Assembly: GCA_002162915.1 (NCBI GenBank)
Contig: MABB01000107.1
Span: 2,534-30,757, forward strand
DNA length: 28,224 nucleotides
Source: Rhodospirillales bacterium 47_12_T64
Lineage (GTDB): Bacteria > Pseudomonadota > Alphaproteobacteria > Kiloniellales > Kiloniellaceae
Direction: 5' to 3'
Positions 7,452 through 16,141 of this stretch are shown here, one piece after another. Position 1 is the first letter of the stretch. Each line of letters begins with the position of its first letter. A model generated the notes under the pieces. It saw nothing but the letters and a program-made list of their open reading frames with translations. It searched no databases and was not told the origin of the DNA. The position numbers and the translations under genes are program-made.

Positions 7452-7607
7452 ATTTAACCTAAAAGATAACTGTAATAATAGTTATTTATCGTATTTTCTC
7501 CTTGTAAACGAATGAAAATGACTTTAATTCGATTTGTAGTATGTATAAAATAAACAGTAATTCTTTGAAGTCGAAGACAACCTTATATTTGGAAAGAACA
7601 GTCGCAC
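7452..7607. promoter_or_regulatory. AT-rich upstream region of the mucR gene
   Basis: This 156-base stretch is strongly AT-rich and carries an imperfect dyad, ATAACT (7466-7471) and AGTTAT (7480-7485). MucR proteins bind AT-rich DNA and often repress their own genes, so the region is a plausible autoregulatory target. No convincing promoter hexamers were found. Confidence 0.3.
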
Positions 7608-8021
7608 ATGTCTGAAGAAAAATCCTCATTGGAACTCGTGGATCTAACGACACGCCTCGTATCAGCGCATGTTGCAAACAACTCTGTCGCCATGGTTGAC
7701 CTTCCGCAGCTGATTCGTGAGGTTTACGGGACCCTTTCTACACTAGGTCAGGAAGAGAAAAAAGAACCCGAACGTCCAATACCTGTCGTGTCGATTAAAA
7801 AATCGATTACGCCTGAGTTCATTATTTGCCTGGAAGATGGCAAGAAGCTGAAGATGCTAAAGAGGCATTTGAAGACTGCCTACAATATGACCCCCGAAGA
7901 ATATCGGGAGCGTTGGAATCTTCCTCAGGATTATCCAATGGTGGCACCTAATTATGCAAAGCAGCGCAGTTCTCTTGCAAAACAAATTGGGCTTGGTACG
8001 CGTGCAAACAGGTCCAAATAA
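7608..8021 (+). CDS. mucR: MucR/Ros-family zinc-finger transcriptional regulator
   Basis: A 137-residue protein. The N-terminal helical region (LVDLTTRLVSAHVANNSV, about residues 10-27) matches the oligomerisation domain of the family, and the C-terminal half holds the Ros-type zinc finger. The core runs ICLEDGKKLKMLKRHL then TAYNMTPEEYRERWNLP, giving ligands Cys, Asp (in place of the second Cys), His and His. This is the C-D-H-H variant known in some MucR/Ml proteins. MucR proteins are nucleoid-associated global regulators of cell surface, motility and symbiosis or virulence genes in alphaproteobacteria. It stands alone with its own AT-rich upstream region. The exact regulon is not deducible here. 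Confidence 0.92.
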   Translation: MSEEKSSLELVDLTTRLVSAHVANNSVAMVDLPQLIREVYGTLSTLGQEEKKEPERPIPVVSIKKSITPEFIICLEDGKKLKMLKRHLKTAYNMTPEEYRERWNLPQDYPMVAPNYAKQRSSLAKQIGLGTRANRSK

Positions 8022-8101
8022 CGGTTTAAGAATATTGATCTGACTTAATTGGTGAAGATACCTTGTGGGTGTTTGCTCCGTAGCGTATTTTTGTGTACAT
8101 T

Positions 8102-8124
8102 AGAATTATTCAAAAGTGAATTCT
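8102..8124. promoter_or_regulatory. Inverted repeat upstream of fur
   Basis: AGAATT (8102-8107) and AATTCT (8119-8124) form a dyad with an 11-base centre, 31 bases before the fur start. AT-rich dyads of this kind are typical of Fur/Mur or Irr targets, so autoregulation is possible. It does not match a textbook Fur box exactly. Confidence 0.3.
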
Positions 8125-8154
8125 CATTAAACTAACTACGATTCCAGGATAGTC

Positions 8155-8577
8155 ATGCCATCAAAATTGGAAATTCTTTGTGCCGAAAGAGGTCTGAAAA
8201 TGACAGAACAGCGCCGCGTAATCGCGCGCGTTCTTTCCGAGGCAATCGATCACCCCGATGTAGAGCAAGTATATCATCGGGCGTCTAAACTTGATTCAAA
8301 AATTTCTATCGCAACAGTGTATCGGACTGTAAAGTTATTCGAAGAAGCCGAAATACTTGAGCGTCATGACTTTGGTGATGGGCGTTCTCGTTATGAAGAG
8401 GCTACCGAGCAGGCGCATGATCATCTGATTGATGTTAATTCAGGTGAAGTTCTTGAATTTACGGATGCCGAAATTCATTCGCTTTTGGCTAAGATGGCAG
8501 AAAAGCTTGGGTATCGTTTAGTGGATCATCGTTTGGAAATTTATGCTGTTCGTGAAGGCTGCAGTGCAATAAAATAG
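8155..8577 (+). CDS. fur: Fur/Mur-family metal-dependent transcriptional regulator
   Basis: A 140-residue Fur-family protein. The winged helix is in the N-terminal half (KMTEQRRVIARVL, then ISIATVYRTVKLFEEAEIL as the recognition region). The dimerisation and metal domain follows, with EQAHDHLIDVNSGEVLEF and the C-terminal LGYRLVDHRLEIYAV. The HDHLI...GEVLEF segment resembles alphaproteobacterial Fur, many members of which act as manganese-responsive Mur. It lacks the CxxC structural zinc pairs of E. coli Fur and the HHH motif typical of Irr. Whether it senses iron or manganese cannot be told by eye. ATG 8155 gives the usual length. The next gene, olsB, follows after 46 bases and may be co-transcribed. 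Confidence 0.88.
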   Translation: MPSKLEILCAERGLKMTEQRRVIARVLSEAIDHPDVEQVYHRASKLDSKISIATVYRTVKLFEEAEILERHDFGDGRSRYEEATEQAHDHLIDVNSGEVLEFTDAEIHSLLAKMAEKLGYRLVDHRLEIYAVREGCSAIK

Positions 8578-8623
8578 ACACAATTATCTGGCAAAGTCCT
8601 CGCCATGTTTAATTTCAAGGAAC

Positions 8624-9451
8624 ATGCTGAGCATGATTGAGGGTACAAAGCGACCCGTTGATGTAACGGCTGGTTCTCTGACCATAAGATTGGCTGAGAC
8701 CGAGCAGGAACTTCTCGCGGCACAAACCTTGCGATACGATATTTTCTATCGTGAAAATTCAGCTAAACCTACGCCAGAAATGGAATCCAAAGGTCGGGAT
8801 TTCGACAGTTTTGATTCCTTCTGTGATCATCTTCTGGTTTTTGATAACGAGCTTGGCGATGGGCCAGAAGCCGTCGTTGGCACTTATCGGGTGATGCGGC
8901 GAGAAGGTGCCAAGGCCCGTGGGCAATTTTATTCCGTTGATGAATTTGATATCGATAAATTACTCGATTTCAAGGGTGAAATCCTTGAGCTTGGGCGCTC
9001 TTGTATCAATGCGAATTATCGTCGAGGCTCCACTATGCAGCTTCTATGGCGTGGGATTGCCCAGTATGTGTTCCATTATGACATCAAGTATATGTTTGGC
9101 TGTGCCAGCTTACAGGGTACTGATCCTGAAAAATTAAAAGTACCTTTGTCTTATCTATACCACAATCACCTGGCGAGCTCAGAGATATGTCCTAAGGCTC
9201 TTCCGGGAAGGTACAGCTCTATGGATTTGATGGCACCAGACAGTATTGATCCACGTGCCGCCGTTAAAGAGCTACCTCCTCTGATCAAGGGGTATCTTCG
9301 ATTGGGAGGTGTGATTGGTAATGGTGCAGTTGTTGATGAACAATTCGGTACGACGGATGTTTGTGTCATTGTCGAAACCAGCCGGGTGACGGATAAGTAC
9401 CTAAAACACTACAAGCGTGAAGTGGATTCAGTTACGAAGCAGGTGGCTTGA
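8624..9451 (+). CDS. olsB: L-ornithine N-alpha-acyltransferase OlsB (GNAT family)
   Basis: A 275-residue acyltransferase of the OlsB/hemolysin-like group (COG3176). The N-terminus has the family pattern IRLAETEQELLAAQTLRYDIFY, followed by VVGTYRVM, then ILELGRSCINANYRRGSTMQ and YMFGCASLQGTDP, which are core motifs. OlsB transfers a 3-hydroxyacyl chain from acyl carrier protein to ornithine, giving lyso-ornithine lipid, the first step of ornithine lipid synthesis. OlsA, the second enzyme, follows after one base, which confirms the role. The start may be ATG 8624 or ATG 8633; AAGGA at 8617-8621 is very close to the first and about 11 bases from the second. Ornithine lipids are phosphate-free membrane lipids. 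Confidence 0.9.
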   Translation: MLSMIEGTKRPVDVTAGSLTIRLAETEQELLAAQTLRYDIFYRENSAKPTPEMESKGRDFDSFDSFCDHLLVFDNELGDGPEAVVGTYRVMRREGAKARGQFYSVDEFDIDKLLDFKGEILELGRSCINANYRRGSTMQLLWRGIAQYVFHYDIKYMFGCASLQGTDPEKLKVPLSYLYHNHLASSEICPKALPGRYSSMDLMAPDSIDPRAAVKELPPLIKGYLRLGGVIGNGAVVDEQFGTTDVCVIVETSRVTDKYLKHYKREVDSVTKQVA

Positions 9452-9452
9452 T

Positions 9453-10289
9453 ATGTCTGACATTGCTGTCGCTTCGGGTTTGGGATCAAATTTTAGAGCG
9501 CTGTGCAGGCTTCTCGTATATTTAACACTTACACTAAGTCTAATCCCCTTACAGATGTTGCTGCTTTTGTTGAGATTACCCGGGCGTTACAGGCTTCCGC
9601 TCTGGTATCATGGTGCGACGTGTTTTCTTATGGGGATCAAGGTTGTAACACGTGGGAAACGTAGTGTTCAGCAGCCAACTCTATTTGTCTCCAATCATGT
9701 GTCGTACCTTGATATATCTGTCTTGGGTAGTTTGATTGACGGTCACTTTGTCGCTAAATCAGAGGTGGGTAGCTGGCCTCTTTTTGGTGTATTGGCTAAG
9801 CTATCGGGGACTGTTTTTATACAACGCCGTCGGCATAAATCGAATGAGAGCCGTGAAAATATGGCGCGTCGTCTTGGTGATGGGCGGGATCTTATTCTTT
9901 TTCCCGAAGGTACATCAAGTGACGGAACCCGTGTTTTACCTTTTAAGTCAGCCCTCTTTTCCGTCGCTCAGGTAGCCGAAGGGGATAGCCCCTTGATGGT
10001 TCAGCCAATCTCTATTACATACACCCGATTGGATGGTATGCCTATGGGCCGTTTGTGGCGCCCTTTCTATGCCTGGTATGGAGACATGGAATTGCCTGGT
10101 CATTTGTGGCATGCGCTGGCAATGGGAATTTTGACTGTTGAGGTCGAGTTTCTGGAGCCAGTAGAAGCGAGCACTCTTGCTAATCGAAAAGTTATGGCGA
10201 CGCATTGTCATGGTTTGGTCGCAAGGGGTGTCTCTAACGCCTTGTCGGGCTGTCAGTTACAAGTAGCTTCTGATCCAAACAAATGGTAA
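9453..10289 (+). CDS. olsA: Lyso-ornithine lipid O-acyltransferase OlsA (PlsC family)
   Basis: A 278-residue membrane-associated 1-acyl-glycerol-3-phosphate-acyltransferase-type protein. The N-terminus has a membrane helix (LVYLTLTLSLIPLQMLLLLL, about residues 21-40). The catalytic HX4D motif is NHVSYLDI, then FVAKSEV, GTVFIQRR and LILFPEGTSSDG, the standard four PlsC motifs in order. It adds the second acyl chain to lyso-ornithine lipid at the inner membrane. The start is ATG 9453, one base after the olsB stop, with AGGTGG at 9441-9446; a longer frame would overlap olsB. General phospholipid acyltransferase activity (as for bifunctional OlsA/PlsC) is possible, but the olsB neighbour favours ornithine lipid synthesis. 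Confidence 0.88.
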   Translation: MSDIAVASGLGSNFRALCRLLVYLTLTLSLIPLQMLLLLLRLPGRYRLPLWYHGATCFLMGIKVVTRGKRSVQQPTLFVSNHVSYLDISVLGSLIDGHFVAKSEVGSWPLFGVLAKLSGTVFIQRRRHKSNESRENMARRLGDGRDLILFPEGTSSDGTRVLPFKSALFSVAQVAEGDSPLMVQPISITYTRLDGMPMGRLWRPFYAWYGDMELPGHLWHALAMGILTVEVEFLEPVEASTLANRKVMATHCHGLVARGVSNALSGCQLQVASDPNKW

Positions 10290-10343
10290 TTTAACAAGAT
10301 GTTGTGGCAATTGTATTCTCCGGGCCCACAATGTTAGGCTGAA

Positions 10344-11762
10344 TTGGTAATCGCGTTGGCTAAAAAGCTCTATATCAAGACTTATGGCTGTCAGATGAAT
10401 GTGTATGACACAGTTCGGATGACAGATGTATTGGTTCCTTTAGGATACGAAACCATCGATCACCCCGAAGGGGCGGACATGGTTATTCTCAATACCTGTC
10501 ACATCAGGGAAAAGGCATCAGAGAAGGTTTTTTCTGAGCTTGGACAGCTTAGTCGCATGAAAGAGCGTCGCGAATCCAAGGGTGAAAAAATGCTTATTGG
10601 TGTTGCGGGATGTGTCGCTCAGGCCGAAGGAGAAGAAATCCTGCGCCGGGCGAAACAGGTCGACCTGGTATTTGGGCCACAAACTTATCATAAGTTACCT
10701 GAAATGGTTACTCAGGCGCTGGGGAATACAACGGGACGAGGCATCTCAAATACTGATTTTCCAGTTGAGTCTAAATTTGACTTTTTACCCGAAGAGAGTT
10801 TGCCTCAAGGGGCGTCAGCATTCCTGTCGGTTCAAGAAGGGTGTGACAAGTTTTGCACCTTCTGCGTTGTCCCCTACACACGGGGGGCTGAATTTTCGCG
10901 CCCGGTTAAGGATATTGTCGAAGAAGCAAAGCGCCTGGTTTCCAATGGAACGCGTGAAATTACCTTGCTAGGTCAGAATGTTAACGGTTTCCACGGAGAA
11001 GCTCCAGACGGGAAGAGCTGGAAGTTAGGGCGGTTGCTTCGCGAGCTTGCAGAAGTTGATGGTCTTGATCGTCTCCGCTACATCACATCGCATCCGAATG
11101 ATATGGACGATGAATTGATAAGGACCCATCAGGAGCTTTCCGCGCTGATGCCTTATCTCCACCTGCCAATCCAAAGTGGATCGGATCGCGTGTTGGAGAT
11201 GATGAACAGAAAGCATACAGCAGATGATTATCGAAGAATAATCGATAAGCTTCGTGATACCTGTCCTGAAGTAGCGCTTTCTTCTGACTTTATTATTGGT
11301 TTTCCTGGTGAGACGGATCGCGATTTTGCTGATACGATTCGCCTTGTAACCGATATTAATTATGCCCAAGCCTATTCCTTCAAGTACAGTCCGCGTCCAG
11401 GTACGCCAGCGGCAGGGATAGATGCACAGGTTCCCGAAGATATTAAATCCAAGCGTCTGGCGATGCTGCAAGAACTCCTGAACGCCCAGCAAATGTCGTT
11501 TAATCAGAGTATGGTTGGTAAAACACTTTCCGTGCTGATTGAGCGCAAGGGGCGTGAGGAAGGTCAATTGGGCGGGCGCAGCCCTTATATGCAGTCTGTG
11601 TTTGTTCAGGCACCTGAGCGCTTGATGGGACAAATAGTTGATGTCAAAATCGAATCAGCAAAGCCAAACTCATTGATAGGATCTGTTGTAACAGGTGACT
11701 TTGATGTTTTGAACGCGCATACTGTTGATGAAGCAAAAACCGAAATGGAGGCACGCATTTGA
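10344..11762 (+). CDS. miaB: tRNA-2-methylthio-N6-isopentenyladenosine37 synthase MiaB
   Basis: A 472-residue radical-SAM methylthiotransferase. The N-terminal UPF0004 domain starts [16 protein letters not shown] and has the cluster cysteines in [14 protein letters not shown] and [12 protein letters not shown]. The radical-SAM CxxxCxxC motif is [17 protein letters not shown], and the TRAM domain is at the C-terminus. MiaB adds a methylthio group to i6A37 in tRNAs reading UNN codons and needs two [4Fe-4S] clusters. The start is uncertain: TTG 10344 has AGG about six bases upstream, and TTG 10356 is a second option; no ATG is in frame near the conserved beginning. The stop overlaps the TTG of phoH (TTGA), showing coupling in a miaB-phoH-ybeY-corC-lnt series that is common in proteobacteria. 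Confidence 0.95.
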   Translation: MVIALAKKLYIKTYGCQMNVYDTVRMTDVLVPLGYETIDHPEGADMVILNTCHIREKASEKVFSELGQLSRMKERRESKGEKMLIGVAGCVAQAEGEEILRRAKQVDLVFGPQTYHKLPEMVTQALGNTTGRGISNTDFPVESKFDFLPEESLPQGASAFLSVQEGCDKFCTFCVVPYTRGAEFSRPVKDIVEEAKRLVSNGTREITLLGQNVNGFHGEAPDGKSWKLGRLLRELAEVDGLDRLRYITSHPNDMDDELIRTHQELSALMPYLHLPIQSGSDRVLEMMNRKHTADDYRRIIDKLRDTCPEVALSSDFIIGFPGETDRDFADTIRLVTDINYAQAYSFKYSPRPGTPAAGIDAQVPEDIKSKRLAMLQELLNAQQMSFNQSMVGKTLSVLIERKGREEGQLGGRSPYMQSVFVQAPERLMGQIVDVKIESAKPNSLIGSVVTGDFDVLNAHTVDEAKTEMEARI

Positions 11763-12802
11763 CAGCCAGAGCTCGCAACGGACAAGCCACCCGTGGTGCA
11801 CGGCAAAATAAATTAATCGAATTTGATGATAACAGTCTTCTCCCCATGCTTTATGGTGAGCACGACGAACATCTTGTTCGGCTGGAACAGCACCTTGGGG
11901 TAGATCTCGCATCGCGAGGAAATCAGGTTTCTATCAGCGGTAATAAAGACTCCGTTGCGACAGCAAAAGTTGTCTTAAAGGCATTATACGAGCGCTTGCA
12001 AAAAGGCCTGGATGTCGGGCATGGCGAAGTTGATGCTGTTGTCCGCATGGCTCAGGTCACTCCGGATTTCGAGGAAACGGAGAAGGCGGTAGAATCTACT
12101 CATGGAGATGAGCTTGCAATTGTCACCCGCAAGCGCCGCTTGAATCCCAGGTCCCCAGGTCAGGCTGATTATATTAAGGCAATGCAGCAGCATGAGCTGG
12201 TTTTTGGTGTCGGCCCTGCCGGTACGGGTAAAACATACATGGCTGTTGCCTATGGTGTCTCTCTGCTCTTGAACGGAGAGGTCGAACGCATAATTCTTTC
12301 CCGTCCGGCTGTGGAGGCTGGTGAAAGACTTGGGTTCCTTCCCGGGGACATGAAAGATAAAGTCGATCCTTATCTGCGCCCTTTATATGATGCCCTGCAT
12401 GACATGCTTCCATCCGATCAGGTGCTTGGTCGTTTGGAAAATGGTGAAATTGAAATAGCGCCCTTGGCGTTTATGCGTGGTCGTACGCTTTCAAATGCCT
12501 TTGTCATCCTTGATGAGGCCCAGAACACCACTCCTGTTCAAATGAAGATGTTTTTAACCCGGCTTGGAGAGCGTAGCCGGATGGTTGTTACCGGTGATTT
12601 ATCTCAGGTGGATCTTCCTAACGGGCAACCTTCGGGATTGCGCGATGCCTCTGAGACACTCGCAAAGCTCGACGAGGTTGGGTTTGTACAGTTTGCACAT
12701 GCTGATATCGTGCGTCATGAGCTGGTGACAAAGATTGTTCGTGCCTATGACAGTCGGACATACAAAGGCCAAGCCAAAGAAAGAGATTTCTTTGATGGCT
12801 GA
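11759..12802 (+). CDS. phoH: PhoH-family ATPase (YbeZ type)
   Basis: A 347-residue protein with a KH-like N-terminal part and a P-loop domain. Walker A is GPAGTGKT at residues 152-159, and Walker B is [27 protein letters not shown] is a further conserved motif of the PhoH/YbeZ family. The biochemical role is not fully settled: YbeZ is linked to rRNA processing together with YbeY, its usual neighbour and here the next gene. The start is TTG 11759 with GGAG (11747-11750) eight bases upstream, overlapping the miaB stop by three bases. Gene order with miaB and ybeY is the usual one, which supports YbeZ over other PhoH paralogues. Confidence 0.92.
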   Translation: MTARARNGQATRGARQNKLIEFDDNSLLPMLYGEHDEHLVRLEQHLGVDLASRGNQVSISGNKDSVATAKVVLKALYERLQKGLDVGHGEVDAVVRMAQVTPDFEETEKAVESTHGDELAIVTRKRRLNPRSPGQADYIKAMQQHELVFGVGPAGTGKTYMAVAYGVSLLLNGEVERIILSRPAVEAGERLGFLPGDMKDKVDPYLRPLYDALHDMLPSDQVLGRLENGEIEIAPLAFMRGRTLSNAFVILDEAQNTTPVQMKMFLTRLGERSRMVVTGDLSQVDLPNGQPSGLRDASETLAKLDEVGFVQFAHADIVRHELVTKIVRAYDSRTYKGQAKERDFFDG

Positions 12803-12837
12803 TACGCCACATTTGACCCAATTAGTGAGATCTTCCA

Positions 12838-13464
12838 GTGTCTGATCTAATTATGACAGAGGCAATGGACCACTCTCTCGACTTGGATAGCAAAGCTTTT
12901 TCAGCTCTGGGACTCGAAATCGCTGTAGAGACCAGAGATGTTTTGTGGGGTGAGAATCTGCCCCATTTCCGCGCCTTGATCCATCGCTCAGTCATATCTG
13001 CGTATGTTTTTGGCGGGCTTTCTTCCGAAGCCTCGAGTGTTAAAAGTACGTTAATTTCGGAGACGGAATTGTCTATTGTGCTTTCAAACGATCAAGACGT
13101 TCAAGCACTTAACAGTGAATACAGAGGAAAAGACAAACCAACCAATGTGTTATCTTTTTCGACATTGGATGATCCCGCAGAAGAAAAATTGGCCCTTCAA
13201 CGCGGTGTTTTATCGCTCGGGGATATTGTTTTATCTCGCGAGACCTTGATCCGCGAGGCAAAAGAGCAATCTAAAAGACTGGAAGATCATTTTACCCATC
13301 TTTTGGTGCATGGTGTTTTACACTTGTTGGGCTACGATCATTTGTCTGAAGATGAAGCGTTGGAAATGGAAGGTCTAGAGGTCGAAATCTTGAACAGGCT
13401 CGGTGTGAAAAACCCTTATGAGTTAGAGGGCGATAGACTCCTGGATGGAGCTATTGATGAGTGA
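12838..13464 (+). CDS. ybeY: Endoribonuclease YbeY (16S rRNA maturation)
   Basis: A 208-residue UPF0054 protein. The zinc site is plain: HGVLHLLGYDH with His158, His162 and His168. The conserved NSEYRGKDKPTNVLSF motif lies upstream, and LGDIVLS follows. YbeY matures the 16S rRNA 3' end and takes part in 70S quality control. The start is GTG 12838, 35 bases after phoH; ATG 12853 is an alternative, but neither has a strong ribosome binding site. Compared with E. coli YbeY (about 155 residues) this protein has a longer N-terminus and a roughly 25-residue loop of variable sequence before NSEYRGK, common in alphaproteobacterial forms. The stop lies inside the corC start region (8-base overlap). 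Confidence 0.92.
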   Translation: MSDLIMTEAMDHSLDLDSKAFSALGLEIAVETRDVLWGENLPHFRALIHRSVISAYVFGGLSSEASSVKSTLISETELSIVLSNDQDVQALNSEYRGKDKPTNVLSFSTLDDPAEEKLALQRGVLSLGDIVLSRETLIREAKEQSKRLEDHFTHLLVHGVLHLLGYDHLSEDEALEMEGLEVEILNRLGVKNPYELEGDRLLDGAIDE

Positions 13465-14398
13465 AGTATCTGGCGATAGTAAAACGCTGCGTGACCAAGG
13501 TGATGAAGCATCGTCACGCGGCGGAATTTGGAACTGGATGATACGTACCCTGGGGTTTAAAAACGGTGATTCAACTCTTCGAGAAACAATGGAAGAGATC
13601 ATTGATGAAATCGAAGGGAATGAGGACGAAGTTGAATCCTCTACGCCTATTGGTGCCGATGAAAGAATGATGTTGGGGAATATCCTCAAGCTTCGTCACC
13701 TAGCCTGTTCGGATGTGATGGTTCCCAGGGCAGATATTGTTGCCGTTGATATGGATACTTCGATTGGTGACCTTATTGATATGATGAGCGGAGCCGGACA
13801 TTCGCGGCTCCCGGTTTTCCGTGAAACTCTGGATGATGTCGTTGGTATGGTTCATATCAAGGACGTTCTGGAGTATTCGAAAGGGTCCCGGAATCCTAAC
13901 CTTTCCAGTATTGTAAGGCGTGTCCTGATTATAGCCCCTTCCATGCGGGCGATTGATTTACTACTGGAAATGCGCATGTCCCGGGTTCATATGGCACTCG
14001 TTGTCGATGAATTTGGTGGTATTGACGGCCTCGTGACGATTGAAGATCTCGTGGAAGAGATTGTCGGTGAAATCGAAGACGAACACGACACCGATGAAGG
14101 GCCGCAGCTCTACCCAAGGCCAGATGGATCTTTTATTGCTGATGCTCGTTGCCCGGTAGAAGAGCTTGAAGCAAAAATTGGCGAAATTTTAACCGAAGAT
14201 GAACGTGAAGAAGACATCGATACTCTTGGAGGGGTTGTCTTCAGTATTGCTGATCGGGTGCCTGCGCGGGGTGAGTTGATTAAACATGAAGATACGGGGA
14301 TCACTTTTGAGATACTCGAAGCGGACCCAAGGCGAATCAAGCGTTTACGCATATGGAAAAGCGGGGCCGTCAAGGCCGGAGAAAAAACTGAGGACTAA
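13457..14398 (+). CDS. corC: CorC/HlyC-family CBS-domain protein
   Basis: About 313 residues. An acidic N-terminal part is followed by two CBS domains (VMVPRADIVAVDMDTSI through VVGMVHIKDVL, then SRVHMALVVDEFGGIDGLV with the EDLVEEIVGEIEDEHD tail) and a C-terminal transporter-associated CorC_HlyC domain (GSFIADARCPVEEL to ADRVPARGEL). There is no DUF21 membrane part, so this is the short CorC type. It is linked in enterics to magnesium/cobalt handling, though the molecular role is unclear. I favour ATG 13457 because TGGAG (13446-13450) sits six bases upstream; ATG 13445 is in frame but lacks a site. It overlaps ybeY and is followed by lnt after six bases. Confidence 0.9.
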   Translation: MSEVSGDSKTLRDQGDEASSRGGIWNWMIRTLGFKNGDSTLRETMEEIIDEIEGNEDEVESSTPIGADERMMLGNILKLRHLACSDVMVPRADIVAVDMDTSIGDLIDMMSGAGHSRLPVFRETLDDVVGMVHIKDVLEYSKGSRNPNLSSIVRRVLIIAPSMRAIDLLLEMRMSRVHMALVVDEFGGIDGLVTIEDLVEEIVGEIEDEHDTDEGPQLYPRPDGSFIADARCPVEELEAKIGEILTEDEREEDIDTLGGVVFSIADRVPARGELIKHEDTGITFEILEADPRRIKRLRIWKSGAVKAGEKTED

Positions 14399-14404
14399 CT
14401 CGTA

Positions 14405-16039
14405 ATGATTATTGGGCGGGGGCTTGCTGGCTTATATGGTCTAAGTGTCAGGCTACGAGCATTAAGCGGTTGGCAGCGTTATGCAGCGGCTTCATCTCTT
14501 GGTGCTATTTCCGCAACGGCCTTTGCGCCCATGTTTCTTATCCCACTCCTGGTGCCTGCTTTCACGGGATTACTTTGGCTTTTTCAAGGTGCAGAGAGCC
14601 CGAAGAAAGCCGCCTTGATCGGGTGGGCATTTGGGGTAGGCCATTTTGCCGTTGGCCTTTACTGGGTAGGGGCAGCCTTTCTTGTCCATAGTACCAAACA
14701 TGCCTGGATGATGCCCTTTGCTGTTCTTGGCCTTGCAGTGGGGATGGGTCTTTTTCACTGTTTGGTCGGATACACACTGGCGCGATTGAAATATCGCGGT
14801 ATAGACCGCCTGATTGCTTTTGTTGCAATCTGGTTGTTTGTCGAATGGCTTCGCTCCTGGATTTTTACCGGTTTTCCCTGGAATTTAATCGGAGCTGTCT
14901 GGACATTTTCTGATTCGATGCTTCAACTGGCAAGTGTGACAGGAGTTTGGGGATTAAGCGTCGTTACTCTCTTTTTTGCGGCAGCTCCAGCTGTTCTGTT
15001 CGAAGAAAATGACCTCAACCTTTCAGAGATGAAACGGCGTGTGTCGTTTGTTTTTGCCGCTTTTTTGCTTCCTCTGATCGTGTGGTCCGGCGGTGCGCTG
15101 CGTCTGGGTGCATTGACATCAGAGGATGAGGGCTTTGTCGAAAATGTAAACTTAAGACTAGTTCAGCCAAATATTCGACAAGCGGATAAATGGAAGCCAA
15201 AGTTACGAGGCGACCATGTTGTTAAGCAAATAAACATGAGTGCCAGTAAGGGTTTTAAGGATATAACCCATGTCATTTGGCCGGAAACTGCCGTCCCGTA
15301 TATTCTAGCCTCTAATCGTGAGTTACGATCTTCCATCTCCCGAATTGTACCCCCTTCCGGGTTTTTAATTACCGGAGCTCCAAGGGTAGAAGAAGTCGCC
15401 ATCCCTGACAGTGGTGATGGCGATGGTCAAAAGGTGGAACGTAAGTTTAAAAATTCGGTACATGTTATGAACAGGCGTGGCGATATTGTCGGGACGTATG
15501 ACAAATTTCATCTTGTTCCATTCGGTGAGTATGCACCGCTACGCGACTGGTTTCCGTTTATAGAAAAGTTAACGGCCGGAAGTTCCGACTTTTCCCCTGG
15601 TCCTGGACCTCAAACCTTGTCTTTGCCAGGACTACCACCGGTAAGTGCTCTGATTTGTTATGAGATCATCTTTCCGGGTGCTGTGGTTGATTCTGCTAAT
15701 CGTCCTGACTGGATACTCAATGTCACAAATGATGGATGGTTTGGTATAACGAGCGGACCTCATCAGCACTTTGGAATGGCACAACTCAGGGCTGTTGAAG
15801 AAGGAATTCCTGTCATTCGTGTTGCTAACACCGGGATATCTGCTTCCATAGATGCATATGGAAGAGTGGTTGAAAGTGTTGGATTGGGCGTGGCCGGGGT
15901 TCTGGATACAAGGCTTCCGAAAAAAATACCCTTAGCGACTGTGTTTTCTGGGATTGGTAATTATTCGGTCCTTTTCCTCCTGCTTGTGATGTTGCTACCA
16001 CTGGTATTTAGATCTAGGATTCGTGTAAAACTTAAATAA
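14405..16039 (+). CDS. lnt: Apolipoprotein N-acyltransferase Lnt
   Basis: A 544-residue inner membrane enzyme that adds the third acyl chain to the N-terminal cysteine of lipoproteins, using phospholipid as donor. The first roughly 230 residues form about six membrane segments, a periplasmic nitrilase-like domain follows, and a last membrane helix is at the C-terminus (SVLFLLLVMLLPLVF). The catalytic triad can be placed as Glu294 (VIWPETAVPY), Lys367 (TYDKFHLVPFGEYAPL) and Cys418 (ALICYEIIFPG), matching the E-K-C order of the family. VTNDGWFG and QHFGMAQLRAVEEGIPVIRVANTG are further family motifs. It lies six bases after corC, the conserved corC-lnt order, and appears to be the last gene of this operon. 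Confidence 0.95.
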   Translation: MIIGRGLAGLYGLSVRLRALSGWQRYAAASSLGAISATAFAPMFLIPLLVPAFTGLLWLFQGAESPKKAALIGWAFGVGHFAVGLYWVGAAFLVHSTKHAWMMPFAVLGLAVGMGLFHCLVGYTLARLKYRGIDRLIAFVAIWLFVEWLRSWIFTGFPWNLIGAVWTFSDSMLQLASVTGVWGLSVVTLFFAAAPAVLFEENDLNLSEMKRRVSFVFAAFLLPLIVWSGGALRLGALTSEDEGFVENVNLRLVQPNIRQADKWKPKLRGDHVVKQINMSASKGFKDITHVIWPETAVPYILASNRELRSSISRIVPPSGFLITGAPRVEEVAIPDSGDGDGQKVERKFKNSVHVMNRRGDIVGTYDKFHLVPFGEYAPLRDWFPFIEKLTAGSSDFSPGPGPQTLSLPGLPPVSALICYEIIFPGAVVDSANRPDWILNVTNDGWFGITSGPHQHFGMAQLRAVEEGIPVIRVANTGISASIDAYGRVVESVGLGVAGVLDTRLPKKIPLATVFSGIGNYSVLFLLLVMLLPLVFRSRIRVKLK

Positions 16040-16063
16040 ATACACTTTTTTTACAAAAATAAG

Positions 16064-16092
16064 TTGACGACATACGATAGTATGCATAAATA
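16064..16092 (+). promoter_or_regulatory. Strong promoter of the PraR-like regulator gene
   Basis: TTGACG (16064-16069), a 17-base spacer and TAAATA (16087-16092) match the alphaproteobacterial housekeeping pattern well, 50 bases before the ATG. This is the best promoter match I saw in the window. Confidence 0.65.
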
Positions 16093-16101
16093 TACTCGTA
16101 T
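16071..16101. promoter_or_regulatory. Two palindromes overlapping the promoter (candidate autoregulatory operators)
   Basis: CATAC-GATA-GTATG (16071-16084) is in the spacer, and ATAC-TC-GTAT (16092-16101) begins at the end of the -10 element. Both use the same ATAC/GTAT half sites, and their centres are 19 bases apart. Placement over a promoter for an HTH protein suggests repressor binding; the protein that binds is inferred only. Confidence 0.5.
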
Positions 16102-16141
16102 AGATGGTTGCTTGTGTGTGAGAATTTAGAAAGAGTGTATT

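Noticed and set aside
11025..11633. 202-codon minus-strand open frame inside miaB
   Set aside because: It lies fully within the radical-SAM and TRAM coding region, has no ribosome binding site and no recognisable motif.
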